The position numbers were made by a program, and so were the translations under genes. A stretch of 64,000 nt of DNA from Calcarisporiella thermophila CBS 279.70. Lineage: Eukaryota > Calcarisporiellomycota. The stretch covers positions 1,459,125-1,523,124 of the forward strand of contig NW_027192192.1 of the NCBI RefSeq assembly GCF_041956535.1, read 5' to 3'. Positions 40,460-52,078 of this stretch are shown here, piece after piece. Numbering within the stretch: the first letter of the stretch is position 1; each line of letters opens with the position of its first letter. A model generated the notes under the pieces. The model did not search any database, was not told the origin of the DNA, and saw only the letters and a list, made by a program, of their open reading frames with translations.

Positions 40460-42177
40460 ATGAGCGGACCCCCTCCGGAGCGCAATACGGCAAGTAGTGT
40501 CGGAGATAGCAATCGGGAACGTCCCCACAATTTCCTCTCCTCGCTTCCCCCCATACAATCTCATCTCAGCATTAGCCAATCTTCCCTCGCGCGCTTTTCA
40601 GCCCCTCTTGCTTCCAACCCAGACCGTAAGCATGTGCTTCGCTATGATGCTCCTTGGCCGATGTACGGACTTGACTGGTGCAAGCGTTCGGGAGAACGGG
40701 ATGCGTGGAGGATTGCAGTTGGGAGTCTTGTGGAAGAGAGCGTGAACAAGGTAGCATAGATTCGGCTTCTTTCCATTAGTTCATTTTAGCCCTTGTTTAT
40801 CATTCATATGTCTTCCATCCACACTATGATGGGGTACCCTAAACGCGCTAATACTTTCTCACTTAGTTGAAAGTCGTGTCTCTGCCAGAGTACCTTAGCA
40901 ATGGCGGAATGGAAGATTCATCGATAAGACCACGATCCGATCTGGTGACCATTGCCGAGACAGATCACATTTATCCCGCTACGAAGATTTTATGGGAGCC
41001 AAGCTTCAGGGTAATTATTTAATGGTCGTGGATTCTGCCGGTAGCATTCAAACACACTCTTTTCGGCTTTAGTATGGGAGCGGCTCCGACCTCATTGCTA
41101 CATCCTCAGACTGTCTACGCCTGTATGAGCTGCACTCTGAATCGAGGCCAGACTCCAACGGCAGCATCCACGCCCGCGCAGCGAGCGGGTACCCAAGCTC
41201 TCAGCAGAAGCTGACTCTAAAGACGGCTTTGAAGAGTGTAAATACTGGCAGTCGTTCTCCACTTTCCAGGTCATACGTCTAAGCGGAACTTCTTTCTCTT
41301 TTCTATCTTGTGCAATAGACGAAGTCAGAGTTCGCAGCCCCGCTAACCTCCTTCGATTGGAGCGAAGTCGATCCAACTCTGATAGTCACTGGAAGCATTG
41401 ACACAACATGCACTATATGGAACGTGGAAACGCAACAACCAAAGACGCAGCTGTTAGCGCACCTCAAAGAGGTGTATGATGTCGCCTTCATGCCTCGCGA
41501 CCCACACGCGTTTTTGAGCACAGGTGCGGATGGTACAGTGCGACTATTTGATATTCGGTCAGTGTTGCTTCCGGGCCATGCCTTAAATATTCACTCGTCA
41601 TCCTTTAGTAAGGATACTAACTAAATCCATTCTAGTTCCCTCGAGAACTCTTCCATCTTGTATGGCAATCCACCGCCGGACCATTCTACACTTCAATCCG
41701 GGGGAAGTAACACCAGTGCTATACCCACTGCGTCACTTCTTCGCCTCGCCATCAATCGCCATGATTCAAATCTCCTGGCCACATTCCATGTAACCTCGCG
41801 CTCCATCCTCATTCTCGATATTCGTATGGGGAAAGTGCTTGCCGAGCTGCAAGGACATGGAGCACCTGTCAATTGCGTGAGCTGGGCACCTCATTTACGG
41901 CAGCTACTAGTATCTGGCGGTAACGTGCACCACTAAGCATTATTTTTCTTCTACCCATTCACTCCTTAATCAAATCAATATAGGAGACGATTCACAAGTC
42001 CTCGTCTGGGACATCCACGACCAAACTCCAGCTCCTAATGCACCAAGTGTCAAGCTCTACCATCCAATACTTGCGTACACGGCGGACGCGGAAGTCAGCC
42101 AATTGTGTTGGAGCGTGGCCATTCCAGACTGGATCGTGGTCGGCTTCGGTAGAAGTATGCAGGCCCTAAAAATTTAG
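40460..42177 (+). CDS. DCAF7: WD40 protein DCAF7/WDR68 (AN11/TTG1 family)
   Basis: Six exons: 40460-40750, 40867-41010, 41073-41237, 41319-41557, 41636-41919 and 41984-42177, in frame, 438 residues. I chose the ATG at 40460; upstream frame has only TTG. After a disordered N-terminal 55 residues comes the family signature YDAPWPMYGLDWC, then WD repeats (FDWSEVDPTLIVTGSIDTTC, VYDVAFMPRDPHAFLSTGADGTVRLFDIR, VNCVSWAPHLRQLLVSGGDDSQVLVWDI). It ends PILAYTADAEVSQLCWS and PDWIVVGFGRSMQALKI, the hallmark last blade of WDR68. Relatives are scaffolds for DYRK kinases, MAP kinases and a CUL4-DDB1 ligase. The serine/proline N-terminus (about 55 residues) is longer than in animals. Confidence 0.95.
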
Positions 42178-42956
42178 AAAACGTAGAAATTCGGATAAGC
42201 TCAGCCCTACACCGCTTGCACCCTATTCTTCGACCGATTTCTATTTTTTTTTAAATTAAAAACTTATGTATTTATGTCTGTCTTTACTCCTTTTTTTTTC
42301 TCGCAGAACATATATTTGTTTTTCTCTATTTCCTTCCATTTTATTTGCCATTGTTTGTTTCTCCCTACTCTAGCCACTTGCAATTGAATGTTAGCTCAAG
42401 ACTCTTTATACACGCCATTGGGCTAGATTGCCCGTAGACCCACAAACGTTCCTTTGGAAACATAAATACTTGTGGGGCCATCTGCATCCAGTACGAATTC
42501 TTACGATTGCATCTCTTCTGTAGGAGAGATAGACAGAAAACTAAAAAATCTTCGAGGCCTTGGTCTGAGATGCAGACGATGTCAAGCCAAACTTAGGATA
42601 GATAGGCGAGGTTGGTCTATAACGATCACTGCTCAGGACAGGAGAGAGGCAGGTAATAAATGGGGAACAGCTATGCGACACATCACAGTTTAGCAAAGAA
42701 AAAAGGGGCACAGCAAGGCATCGACTTGTTTTTTCCAGCTCAACTCAACTTCTTTTTCTTTGTTTTCCTCAATGCATATTTCAACGATAAAGAAAAATTC
42801 GTTAACAAGAACAGAAAAGACAAAAAGGGACACCTAATATACCATACATTTCAAAGAGAAAAGGAGACTAAAAGATCATAACAAAAGTGACTTGATGGGC
42901 TATATCAACTTACTTCAGAACAGAATAGATTCATACAATAATAAATGAACTGGAGT
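42178..42956. other. Convergent intergenic region
   Basis: About 780 bases between the DCAF7 stop and the RRM gene stop. T-rich just after DCAF7 and A-rich near the RRM gene, fitting two 3' untranslated regions. Open frames at 42472-42881 have no domain. Confidence 0.5.
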
Positions 42957-44015
42957 TTAGGCTGCGATCTCCTGTTCGCCAGCGTGCTCACTCTCGCTGC
43001 CGGTCTTTTCATCGGCAGCGAAGTCCGATCGTGCAATCTTGATCATCAACTCGCGACCCTCAACACTGGTACCGCGAAGGTTGTCGAGGGCACGCTTCTG
43101 CTCCTCCTCCGAAGCAAGCTGCACAAAGCCAAAGCCTTTGCTGCGTCCAGTGGTGCGGCGGTGCACAACGCGAGCAGACGTGACGGAGTAGTCATTGAAG
43201 ATGTTGCGTAGGCCGTCGTCGTCAAGGGAGAATGGAAGATTGCCGACAAAGAGCGTGGTCTTTGAGGGCTCATGCTCGGACTCGTCAATGCGGGCGGGGC
43301 GTGCACTGCCGCGACCACGTCCACGGCCACGACCACGGAACCGACGGCCACGTCCGCGATGCGTTGCTGGGAATTCCTCATCCGCACCCTCCTCTGCCGG
43401 TTGCTCATCTGAGTTGCCGTTGGGGGTGGTCTCATTCGCTGCCGCGTTGGCGGGGGGTCCACTCTTGCTCCTTGAGAAGCGTCGCGGGCCAGTCCAGCTT
43501 CCACCGCGTCCACTGCGACCGCCACGTCCGCGTCCGCGACCGCGACCACCAAATCGACCTCCACGTCCACGGCGAGGGCCTTCGTTGGGGGTGACACCCT
43601 CGGGCTTAGGACGGGCGATTTCGACATTAATCTCGCGACTATCGAGCTCCTTCTTGTTAAGGTCATTCACCGCCTTCTCAGCCTCCTCATAGGTATCGAA
43701 GGCGACGAAGCCGTAGCCCAACGAGCGGCTTCCACGGGAGATAACAGTAGCCTGGAGACTAGGTTGAGAAATAAGCATTAATCATAAGATGACATGAAAG
43801 CCTGGATCGGAAAATGAGGGGAGAATATTAATAATGAAGATGAAAACCTACACTTTGCCAGCTGAAGAGAAAAACTTGGCCAACTCCTCCTCAGTTGTCT
43901 GGAACGAAAGATTACCGACGAAAACCTTGTGACCAATGTCATCTTCCAAGGGATTCTCCACGTCATTCGCGACCGGCGAGACTTGTTCCTGAGCTTTGGC
44001 TTCGTGTTCCGTCAT
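42957..44015 (-). CDS. RRM-RGG-RRM RNA-binding protein, Sbp1-like
   Basis: Exons 44015-43852 and 43758-42957 give 321 residues. RRM1 (about 30-108) has RNP2 KVFVGNLSF and RNP1 LGYGFVAF. The intron falls within RRM1, so the second exon alone would look like half a domain. A central Arg/Gly-rich region (about 115-215) has many RGG/GRGRG repeats, in two blocks separated by an acidic/Asn/Pro stretch. RRM2 (about 225-300) has TLFVGNLPF and SKGFGFVQL. This RRM-RGG-RRM order is that of yeast Sbp1, which binds eIF4G and represses translation. Nucleolin-like and plant RZ/GRP proteins are alternatives. The arginines are probable methylation sites. The C-terminus is acidic (about 305-321). Confidence 0.85.
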
Positions 44016-44634
44016 GATGGTCGACGTTTAAAAAATGGACAGATGGGCCTTAATCAATGAGATTATAGAAAAAAATAAAAACATTGATTAGCATCAGAAA
44101 ATAAAATCGACGCGTTATAATAAAATAAAAAAAGATGATGATGATCGTGGAGATCCCAAAAAAGAGGGTGGTCATGCACATCATCTCTAGCCGAGATGAG
44201 AAGATAAAATAGCAAAAAAAGGATGGATGGATGTATACTTACTGTGTTTCTTGGTGGACAGAAAATGGATACTAGGGTGTTGCAAAGAGAAAGCGCTACT
44301 CGCTTGATTTGAATGGATAATGCGTTGGATTGGAGTTAAAAAAAAAAGGGGGGGGAAGAGGGGAAGAGATGGCAGGGAAAATTACAACTCAGAATCACGT
44401 GTTCACTTTCAACTCTATTCCACTTTTACAGAAAAGCTCCTGCGTTTCAGCCGAGTTTCTAACCAAAAGTTTCTTTCCACCCAGCGGCTAGAAAGCGAAG
44501 ATTTTCAAGATTCCAACTCAAAAGTAAATTAGCAATGGGCTTAAAAAATAGCGTTATATTGAGTCAAGTCACGAGTTCCTCTATTAGTACTCTAGGTACA
44601 TTAAATAAATAAATAGGCCATTGGAGCAGTATTT
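44016..44634. other. Promoter of the RRM gene and 3' flank of the ACP6-like gene
   Basis: About 620 bases. A GAT-repeat stretch lies near 44135-44150, and a purine-rich run of A then G at 44341-44360. No gene was seen. Confidence 0.5.
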
Positions 44635-46260
44635 CTATTCATCTCTAGCTTCACATTCCTTTGCCCAGTTCTTTGGTATCTGGCTTTCAACCGCTCGTTT
44701 AAACGCACTCAATGTGCATAGCGATGTATCGCCATTTGGATGATGCTGACCTCCATTCTTGCACTCCGGTACCTGTACAACCTGGTCGTTGTAACGCACG
44801 CGCACATAGTATTGATCTTCTTCCTTCGACCATAAGCCTCGCCACCAGCTATCAGTCGGCCGCGGTTGGGCACGGAAGAGCTCAATAAGAATGACACTAT
44901 TAAACGGAGGAAATTTATTATCGAAGCCGCCAAGCGTAGTCAAGAGTGGGCCGACGGTTCTAAATGTTTTTGTTTTGTATTAACAGATGAAAAGAAAGAA
45001 AAAGTTGAAGGGTGAAGGAGAAGGCGCGAGATAGAGAGGAGAAAAAGATAAAGAAATATTAGCCTATTATCATCAATTCAGAATAAAAGGCTGTGTTTAC
45101 GTGTCATGCCCGGAATAGATTGCTAGCTTCAATTTCTTCGTGCTTTCGTCGTCTCTAACTTTGTCCTCGATTCTACCAGTAATTTCTCCAAGAAGACGGC
45201 CAATCCCTAGGCGCCGCATTTCCTGGCTCTGGGTAAAGCCATAGAACCACTCAATCGTGTTTACGATATGCAAATCCTCTATAACATCTTCGAGCTCTTG
45301 AGGAATTGGAATACCGTTTGCTTTGGCTGCAACAGCGCTGTCCAAGAGTCCGGATGCAGAAGGATGACTGTCAAGTCGTATCTCCCCTAAGCCCAGTCCA
45401 CTCAATTTCTTACTCACTTCCTGTAATCGTTTTTCCGTTATCTCCACCGCCGCTCGGTAGAATTGTTCCGTCAAATCTTTGAGTCGAGCACAGTTTCTGT
45501 TAATGTAGAGATTCTCATCGAATGCATTTCGCGTATACACTTCAAGGACGAAATCTTTTGGACGCGTGCCAGCTGGATACAATCCATCGGCCAGATGCTG
45601 CACACTCTCTAGGGTCCGCACGAAATCAGTGCTACGGATAAAGAGGGTTTCTGGCCCATCGAGGGACGTATCTAAAAATTTCAACCTACAAAATAAAAGT
45701 TGGAGCATAGACAACATCGGGAAGTAGAGGCTATGTTTAACTTGTCCACGTAAATCTCGCGGAGCCTTGTGCCAAGCTTTGTCATCGATGAGCGTCCTAT
45801 GTCGGTGAGCTGTCCAAGAAAGCTATTTATACATAGTTATTGAACCAAGCCTATAATACATTAAAACACTACATATAGACTCACCAATCGCCATCTTTCA
45901 TTCGTCTTCCGTCAGGACCTAGCACCATCCTTTTATAGCTAAAAGATTCTAAGCCCATTTTGTTGCTTGAAGAATCGCTCAAATGTTCTGTACGAATGAC
46001 ATCGCGCTGAATAATCGCTTGGAATTCTTTTGCAGCATGGCATAGATTCCAAACAGGAGTAATCTTGTCTTCCAGGCGTTTTCTAACAGGAGTTCTCTCA
46101 CCTAAACCAAAGAACTATGAGTCAGAATGATTTGTGCAGCAATTTCAAGGAAAGTACCGTGGCGATGCACAATCTGCAAAAAGACAAGTTGTAAATCGGG
46201 CGGATACAAGGCCTTGATCGAATCCTCATCTGCTGGAGGGAATGGTGCGGTAAATTTCAT
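44635..46260 (-). CDS. ACP6: Histidine acid phosphatase, ACP6-like
   Basis: Five exons: 46260-46158, 46101-45885, 45822-45742, 45685-45101 and 44959-44635, in frame, 436 residues. The catalytic signature VHRHGERTPVR (phosphohistidine at His34) is split by intron 1. The second catalytic motif SGHDTTVGPLL is split by intron 4. Between them lie FLGQLTDIGRSSM, YVDKLKFLDTSLDGPETLFIRSTDF and a helical cap. The pattern matches the ACP6/lysophosphatidic acid phosphatase branch (clan HP, branch 2) better than fungal phytases: no signal peptide is visible and the cap is long. It probably removes phosphate from lysophosphatidate or a related lipid in the mitochondrion or cytosol. Intron 3 has a GTTAAA donor, non-consensus, but the frame VDKLKFLD supports it. 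Confidence 0.9.
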
Positions 46261-46985
46261 TGCTTACAATTTCAAATATCGTTTCCTCGAAACAAAAAAA
46301 CTCCACAGCAGATTAAGCACAGATATTCTCTGTGACTTGCGGCTGACAATCGAGAAATTCACATCTCTCAGTAGAATTCATCATATCTTTAAATATCTAT
46401 AGTACCCGAGAGTGTTGTCCACTTGAGCTAATATCTGTTGCTCTTTCTTGAAGTTGAACAGAGCTAAAACATATCCATAGCAGTTGAGATAAATGTAAAA
46501 GACCCATTGTACATTTAGATCAAGTCTTTAATAGATATGCCATATCCATGAACTTACTAGACTCGTATATATATATATATTTGTAGATGGTACTCAGTCA
46601 CGGTATGTGCTAAAGGGCCAAGCTTCTCCGATACTGCGCAGATTGAAAGATATTGGAACGAATATATATGAAAAAACATAATTGTTGGTTCCTTTTAGTA
46701 TTAGATATACACAATATTGGTTACGTGATTATACTTACGTTCAATCCGCAAAAGAAAAAATCAAATACTAAAGAATTATTGTGGAATTAAGCGTTATTTT
46801 CTCTCATTTCAAATTTTCGGCTAGAAATCTGTTTAACTATCGCATAGTGTGGTTTGACAGCAATACGAGATCTTAGTTGAGCAGGTCGCTGATCCAATTC
46901 TGATTCACTGTAAATGCTGCAAAAATTTAATTTTAAGAGAGTAATTAATTTGGAAATAGACATTGACTCTTAAGAAAATTTAACT
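46261..46985. other. Divergent promoter region (ACP6-like / nuclease-kinase)
   Basis: About 725 strongly AT-rich bases, including an (AT)n run at 46566-46582. No coding exon or RNA gene was seen. Confidence 0.5.
46566..46582 (+). repeat. (TA)n microsatellite
   Basis: About eight uninterrupted TA dinucleotides between two divergent genes. A common slippage-prone repeat; it could also act as a nucleosome-depleted promoter element. Confidence 0.8.
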
Positions 46986-49884
46986 ATGCCCCCAAAGAGA
47001 GCTCGTTCATTAGAAAAGGAAAAAGGTATATAATGTTGTGATGCTTTTGATTTTGAATAAATCATATGCATTTCATTTTTAGAGGGAAGTACGACCGCAA
47101 TTACTCAAAAACAGAAAAGAGGGAAGAAGCCAGGTCCTGAACAAGGTGATGAATCTATGCTATCACCTGGTGAATGTTCTGCCCAATTACCACAGGAGGA
47201 ACAGTCTTATTTTGGCTCGGCAGTATCACTTATTCCTTCTTCAATAATGACACCGACTCGACCTCAAAATCAAACATTTTGTCTCCCTGAGTTGGATGAA
47301 AGATATTACTCAGATATAAATGTTTTAGCACGTAATTATTATTTATATTGCCAATAGGTTCTTTTTTTTTAAAATAGTTCCATGTCCATAACATATAGCA
47401 CCTTTCAATGATGGAAAACTCTGGCAAGACTATATTCGGCACATCACCGGGTGGCATTATCCTCATACACGCAAAACTACCAAGGACAAACTTGAACAAC
47501 AGTAAGAAAAGATTCAGCAACTAATGCATATACCGTTGATTTTTTAAACATTCCACTAGATATTTCAAGGCAACTTTGACAATGGCAGCAGAAAACATTT
47601 TCCGTCACAGTTTTTTAGTACATTGGCCTTCGGATTGTATTCGTGATTCCAACCTGAGGACAGCTGTGGAGGGTTTCTTCACACAAAATTCTAGTCAACT
47701 TTCTTTTACAAAAGATTCCAAAATTCTCGGTCTCGATTGTCGATACATATTTCAATGGCTCATATGGGGCAAAGAAAAGGAAGAAATATTGGTCGCTTTT
47801 GAAGAATATTTTCAGGTAGATTTCACAAAATTAACCCCAGCTTACTAGATCGTTTACAGTTTATATAACTTCCATTCCATTTTTAGGATCTCCCGGACAA
47901 GGAAAGACATGAAGCACTCAATATCCAAAATACAGACCCTATAGCAACTGCAGAAAATTGGAGACAGTGCATACAAACACACAATCGCCCTACCGAATTT
48001 GTTTCTCCGCTTTTAGTTTCAGTGGGAATCAAAGCACTTGCAAGAAATAGAGCAACTGTAGAGCAGGATTTCGGAGGATTAGTTCTTGAACCTCTCATAG
48101 GAGCACCGCTTCATGAAGCAAATATCCCAAATTTTTTTTCACAGAGAGAATTCAGATTTCCAGTGATTGAAGATTGGGCTCCTATAATAGACTTTGCCTG
48201 TGGGGTGCAAATGGAATACTATAATATTCCAGTATTGATCGTAGAAGTTGAGACGTCGAAAGAATATTCGGCTTCTGCTCACAAAAACACTCGAAAAATG
48301 GCAAAGTTGCTGCGTCACTCGCTAGAGAAGATGGCAACGAGAGTCCCTGATGGTGCTATCGAAGAACTCAGAGCATATGGTCTACTTCTCTCCACGAATG
48401 GTGGATATGAATTTGTTGGGATGAAACCATTACAAGAGCGCCAGGGAATGAATGGGTCGCATTTTAACTTCTGTCTCTTCGAGCAGCTACTAGAGGGTAG
48501 TCTAGCCAGCTATATACATTCAGCCAACATAGATCATATTATCAAGATCAGTAGCTTCCTTCTTGGACCTGTCAGAGAAGCAATGGTCACGGTCCAAAAG
48601 CTTATGCATAAACGAGGTCCAATAACTATGGGTACTCAAAGATTTATATTTGCATTTTTTACTGGACACATTAGCTTACGACTTAACTTGTGATTATTTG
48701 GTACCAGATCGCTTTCCTCCTCCTCAAATGCAGTTGGAATCCCGTCCTGGAGGTTCGAAATTTACCCCATCGAAGAAAGGAAAAGATACAAGAGGTGGTA
48801 AAAGAATTGAGGAAGCAGAAACTTGTGGCAGCGGAAGTGAAAAACAGTCTATAACTGATATATCTATATCTATGTTATCTCTTTTACAAAAATGTGGTTA
48901 CCACCATATCGATACTATACACAAGGTAAGATTTAGCTTTTTTTATTTTGTGGTTACCTAAGATAAATCATAATAACCAAATATCTATTTCACTAAAAGA
49001 GTGATCATACACGCGTGTTCCATGTAGTCCATAGAGAAAAGTCATTCGCATTTGTAGTTAAGCTTGGAAAAGGTCAAGAAATTTCCTTACTTCAAAAGCT
49101 CCAGGTACTTAATTTTTATTGTTCCAGCTCTTCGCATCGCTACACTGACTTGCTTTTTAGGACCTACCAAATATTGTGCGGCTTTACAATACTTTATTGC
49201 TTAATGATTGCTATGGCATGATCTTAGATAAAGTGGAGATTTACGGCAGAGATTTTCTTGAGGTACTGGTTTTACCGGTTTTTACTTTTTATCCTGCTTT
49301 TAATCTTTTTTTATTCTCTTTGTTCAAGCTTACTGGAGAAAGATTTACGAAAGCTTTATTTTCTGCACTGAATTCCCTACACACTCGCGGTATTATTCAT
49401 CATGATATTAAACCAAACAATATCGGATATAGTAAAGAGCAGAAGCGGTATTTTAACAGTTTTTTCAACACAATTATTTTATCCTAATTGCTTTATTTAT
49501 CTTCTTCGATAGCTGGGCTTTACTTGATTTCAATCTTGCTGAGGAAATCCATGATAAGCAAACACAAAGTGGTGCTGGAACCGAGACTTTTATTGCACCC
49601 GAAGTTGAACGACACGAGCCTCATGGGTTCCCAGCTGATATATATAGTGCTGGCAGAACTCTTCAAGAATTAAATCTACTTTCGAAACTGAGTGAGTATT
49701 TTTTTTCAATATTCTATATGTTTTCCATTAAACAGATTTGATTTTTCTAGGTGAAATTGGAAAGCGCATGCTCAGTGATGACCCTAAAATACGTCCCACA
49801 GCATCTGAAGTGCTAGAGTATTTAGAAATGGAAAAGCAAGCTCGGCGACTACCTACTCCAGAAGATCAAATAGTAGCGAATTAA
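46986..49884 (+). CDS. Nuclease-like domain fused to divergent protein kinase
   Basis: Eleven exons: 46986-47025, 47083-47331, 47399-47501, 47560-47815, 47887-48631, 48708-48925, 49000-49104, 49161-49262, 49329-49447, 49513-49691 and 49751-49884; all in frame, 749 residues. The N-terminus is basic (KQKRGKKPG). Residues about 265-365 read IGAPLHEANIPNFFSQREFR, then PIIDFACG (Asp318), PVLIVEVET (Glu336, Glu338) and a basic helix, the strand-loop-strand spacing of PD-(D/E)xK nuclease folds. A basic low-complexity linker follows. The kinase domain (about 525-735) has Lys558 in VVKLG, HHDIKPNN (Asp632, Lys634, Asn637), LLDFN (Asp651) in place of DFG, and APEVE. There is no glycine-rich loop I can see. 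Nuclease-plus-kinase architectures are known among fungal Crinkler-like effectors and FunK1-type kinases. Function here is unknown. Confidence 0.8.
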
Positions 49885-50752
49885 AATTCGAATGCTATAT
49901 ATGCTTCCTGTAACTGATTTCGATTTTCAATGATTTACTCAACCTATACTCTCCATTATACCTTTAAAGTTGCTTCATTTTGCTTCATGCTCTGTACAGC
50001 AAACTAACTTTCATATTTTTTATGCTTGATATCGTGCAACACAACACATCAAATTGCTTATTATACTTGTGTTCAACTTCTCTAAATTTATAGCAAATGT
50101 CAATAGCGTTGAATATCAAGCCAATAAAGTATTATGCGAAATATACGATTCCCTTGGAGCAAGAAACAAAGGAAAATGAAACCAGTTGATATAATAAACG
50201 CTTTATCCATTAAATCATGCTTCGCATAAAATCTAAAAATATTAAAAAACATATTCGAAGCCAAATTAAAAATTACTGTAAGCTATGAAATCTGAGGGAG
50301 ATGTAATATTGGGCTTTGAATAATTCCTTTAAAGCCTAACTTTCCAGTAGATAGAATAATATGCAAGCGGCTCTATTAATAAACGGTAGTGGAGCTACGC
50401 TTATATGTTGATTCAACCGTTATCTCAGTTATTGTAAAAGTTTAGGGAGTTATTAAATGGAACTACTCGATTTATTCAGAGTAGGATCGTTCTCCGAATT
50501 ATAGCAACCCCTCTCTAATGAGCTTACGTAGATTTAATGAAGTAAAATTGTCTTGCTTTTGACATTGTAAAGTTATCGTTGGAAAATCTGTTTAATGAAA
50601 ATGAAAAATATAGTGTGCGGTGGTGTATTCCCCGTGTTCACTGTTGACAAATACCAAGTAGTAAAAAAAAAGAAAAAAATTCGCAGGGAGAAAAGAGGTG
50701 AAGAATAGAATCCTCTACAAATACTAATGCAGTATGAAGCGAATAATGGAGT
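49885..50752. other. Convergent intergenic region, AT-rich
   Basis: About 870 AT-rich bases between the nuclease-kinase and subtilase stops. No ORF above 62 codons with content, no RNA gene recognised. Confidence 0.5.
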
Positions 50753-52078
50753 CTATTTGTCAAACAAATAGAAAAACGAGGGCGGATCATTATAGATGAG
50801 ATAATTCTTCGTGCTCTTTGGAACATCCTTTAGCGCGTTTTTGGTGGCCAACTCTGTCAAATGATCCTTCATTTGCTTGGGCGTGATGGTTTCACCCTCA
50901 GGTATTTGAGACAGGAAGTAGGCGACAATTCCCGCCACATGAGGGCTAGCCATGGATGTCCCAGAGATAGTGTTGGTAGCTACAGGCGATCCAATCCAAG
51001 TGGACGTGATATCTTGGCCGGGCGCAAATACGTCGACACATTCACCGTAGTTGCTGAACCAAGAGCGCTCATCCATGACATTCGTTGCACCCACGGTAAT
51101 AGCGTTTTCGGAGGCCGCTGGTGAATAATCTTTGCAGTTCGCATTGTCATTTCCTGCAGCAACGGCAAAATGCACTCCAGAGTCCACTGCAGCATCTACA
51201 GCCCTGTCAAGTGTTCTAGACCTGCCCCCTCCAAGAGACATGTTAGCGACCGACCCGCGGTGTCGAGTGCCGTTGCGTTGCGCCTCTGCAACCGCAATTT
51301 GATGGGACTCTTGAGCCCACAATACACCAGCAATCACATCGCTCATCGTTCCAGAGCCATTGGATCGCAATACTTTAACAGCGACAACGTTGGCACGTTT
51401 AGCAACCCCATACCGCTTGCCAGCAATGGTACCCGCAACGTGCGTACCGTGACCATTGCGATCCTCATCTTCGTCACCATCAGGAATAGTAGTGCCCCAA
51501 CGCGCACGGCCTTCAAAATCTACATGATTCACATTAACACCAGTGTCGATTACGTAAACCGTTACCCCATCACCGGCAGCTTTTTCGTTATACAAGTATT
51601 TGTTGAAAGTGGTCAAATTAAGCTTTTCACGGTGAGAAATACGCGATAAACCCCAAGGAGCATTGCGCTGAAGCTCGTTAGTATACACCATAGAATCTCT
51701 TTCCACATACTCAACGTCCTCACTTCTCCTAATCTTTTCCAGAGTGTCCTTGGAAAATTGGCCCGCATAACCTTTAAGGTTCTTGAAACTGTAGGTGTGT
51801 CTGATTCCCGAAGCGATACCTTGATCAGCCAATGCTTTCGTTAGAGGATCATCGTCATGGATTGATCGAATCCAGTTGTGGTGAGCGGTGATACGGTAAT
51901 TGTCTACTTTATCTTTGAAGACTACAATGTACGAATCTGCAACAGGTTCAGAGGCTTCAGAGGAGAGCAGAGGGGCAACAGGCGAGCTAAGCTCAGGGAT
52001 CGTGAAAATGGGCCATGCGGTCGCGAGTCCAGTAGCCAGGATAAACACAAAGGTAGAGATAAGAGGGTTAGAACGCAT
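50753..52078 (-). CDS. Secreted subtilisin-like serine protease (proteinase K type, S8)
   Basis: A single exon of 441 residues. Signal peptide MRSNPLISTFVFILATGLATA. An inhibitor I9 propeptide (about 48-128) includes SYIVVFKDKVDNY and VEYVERDSMVYT. The mature domain begins near NAPWGLSRI. Catalytic residues: Asp178 (VIDTG), His210 (GHGTHVAG), Ser375 (GTSMASPHVAG), with the oxyanion Asn310 (AAGND). This is the proteinase K/cerevisin group, which degrades extracellular or vacuolar protein. Length is slightly above the usual 380-410 because of a short C-terminal tail. Intron-free in an intron-rich genome, like many fungal subtilases. All key residues are present, so it is probably active once the propeptide is removed. 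Confidence 0.97.
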   Translation of the reverse strand: MRSNPLISTFVFILATGLATAWPIFTIPELSSPVAPLLSSEASEPVADSYIVVFKDKVDNYRITAHHNWIRSIHDDDPLTKALADQGIASGIRHTYSFKNLKGYAGQFSKDTLEKIRRSEDVEYVERDSMVYTNELQRNAPWGLSRISHREKLNLTTFNKYLYNEKAAGDGVTVYVIDTGVNVNHVDFEGRARWGTTIPDGDEDEDRNGHGTHVAGTIAGKRYGVAKRANVVAVKVLRSNGSGTMSDVIAGVLWAQESHQIAVAEAQRNGTRHRGSVANMSLGGGRSRTLDRAVDAAVDSGVHFAVAAGNDNANCKDYSPAASENAITVGATNVMDERSWFSNYGECVDVFAPGQDITSTWIGSPVATNTISGTSMASPHVAGIVAYFLSQIPEGETITPKQMKDHLTELATKNALKDVPKSTKNYLIYNDPPSFFYLFDK

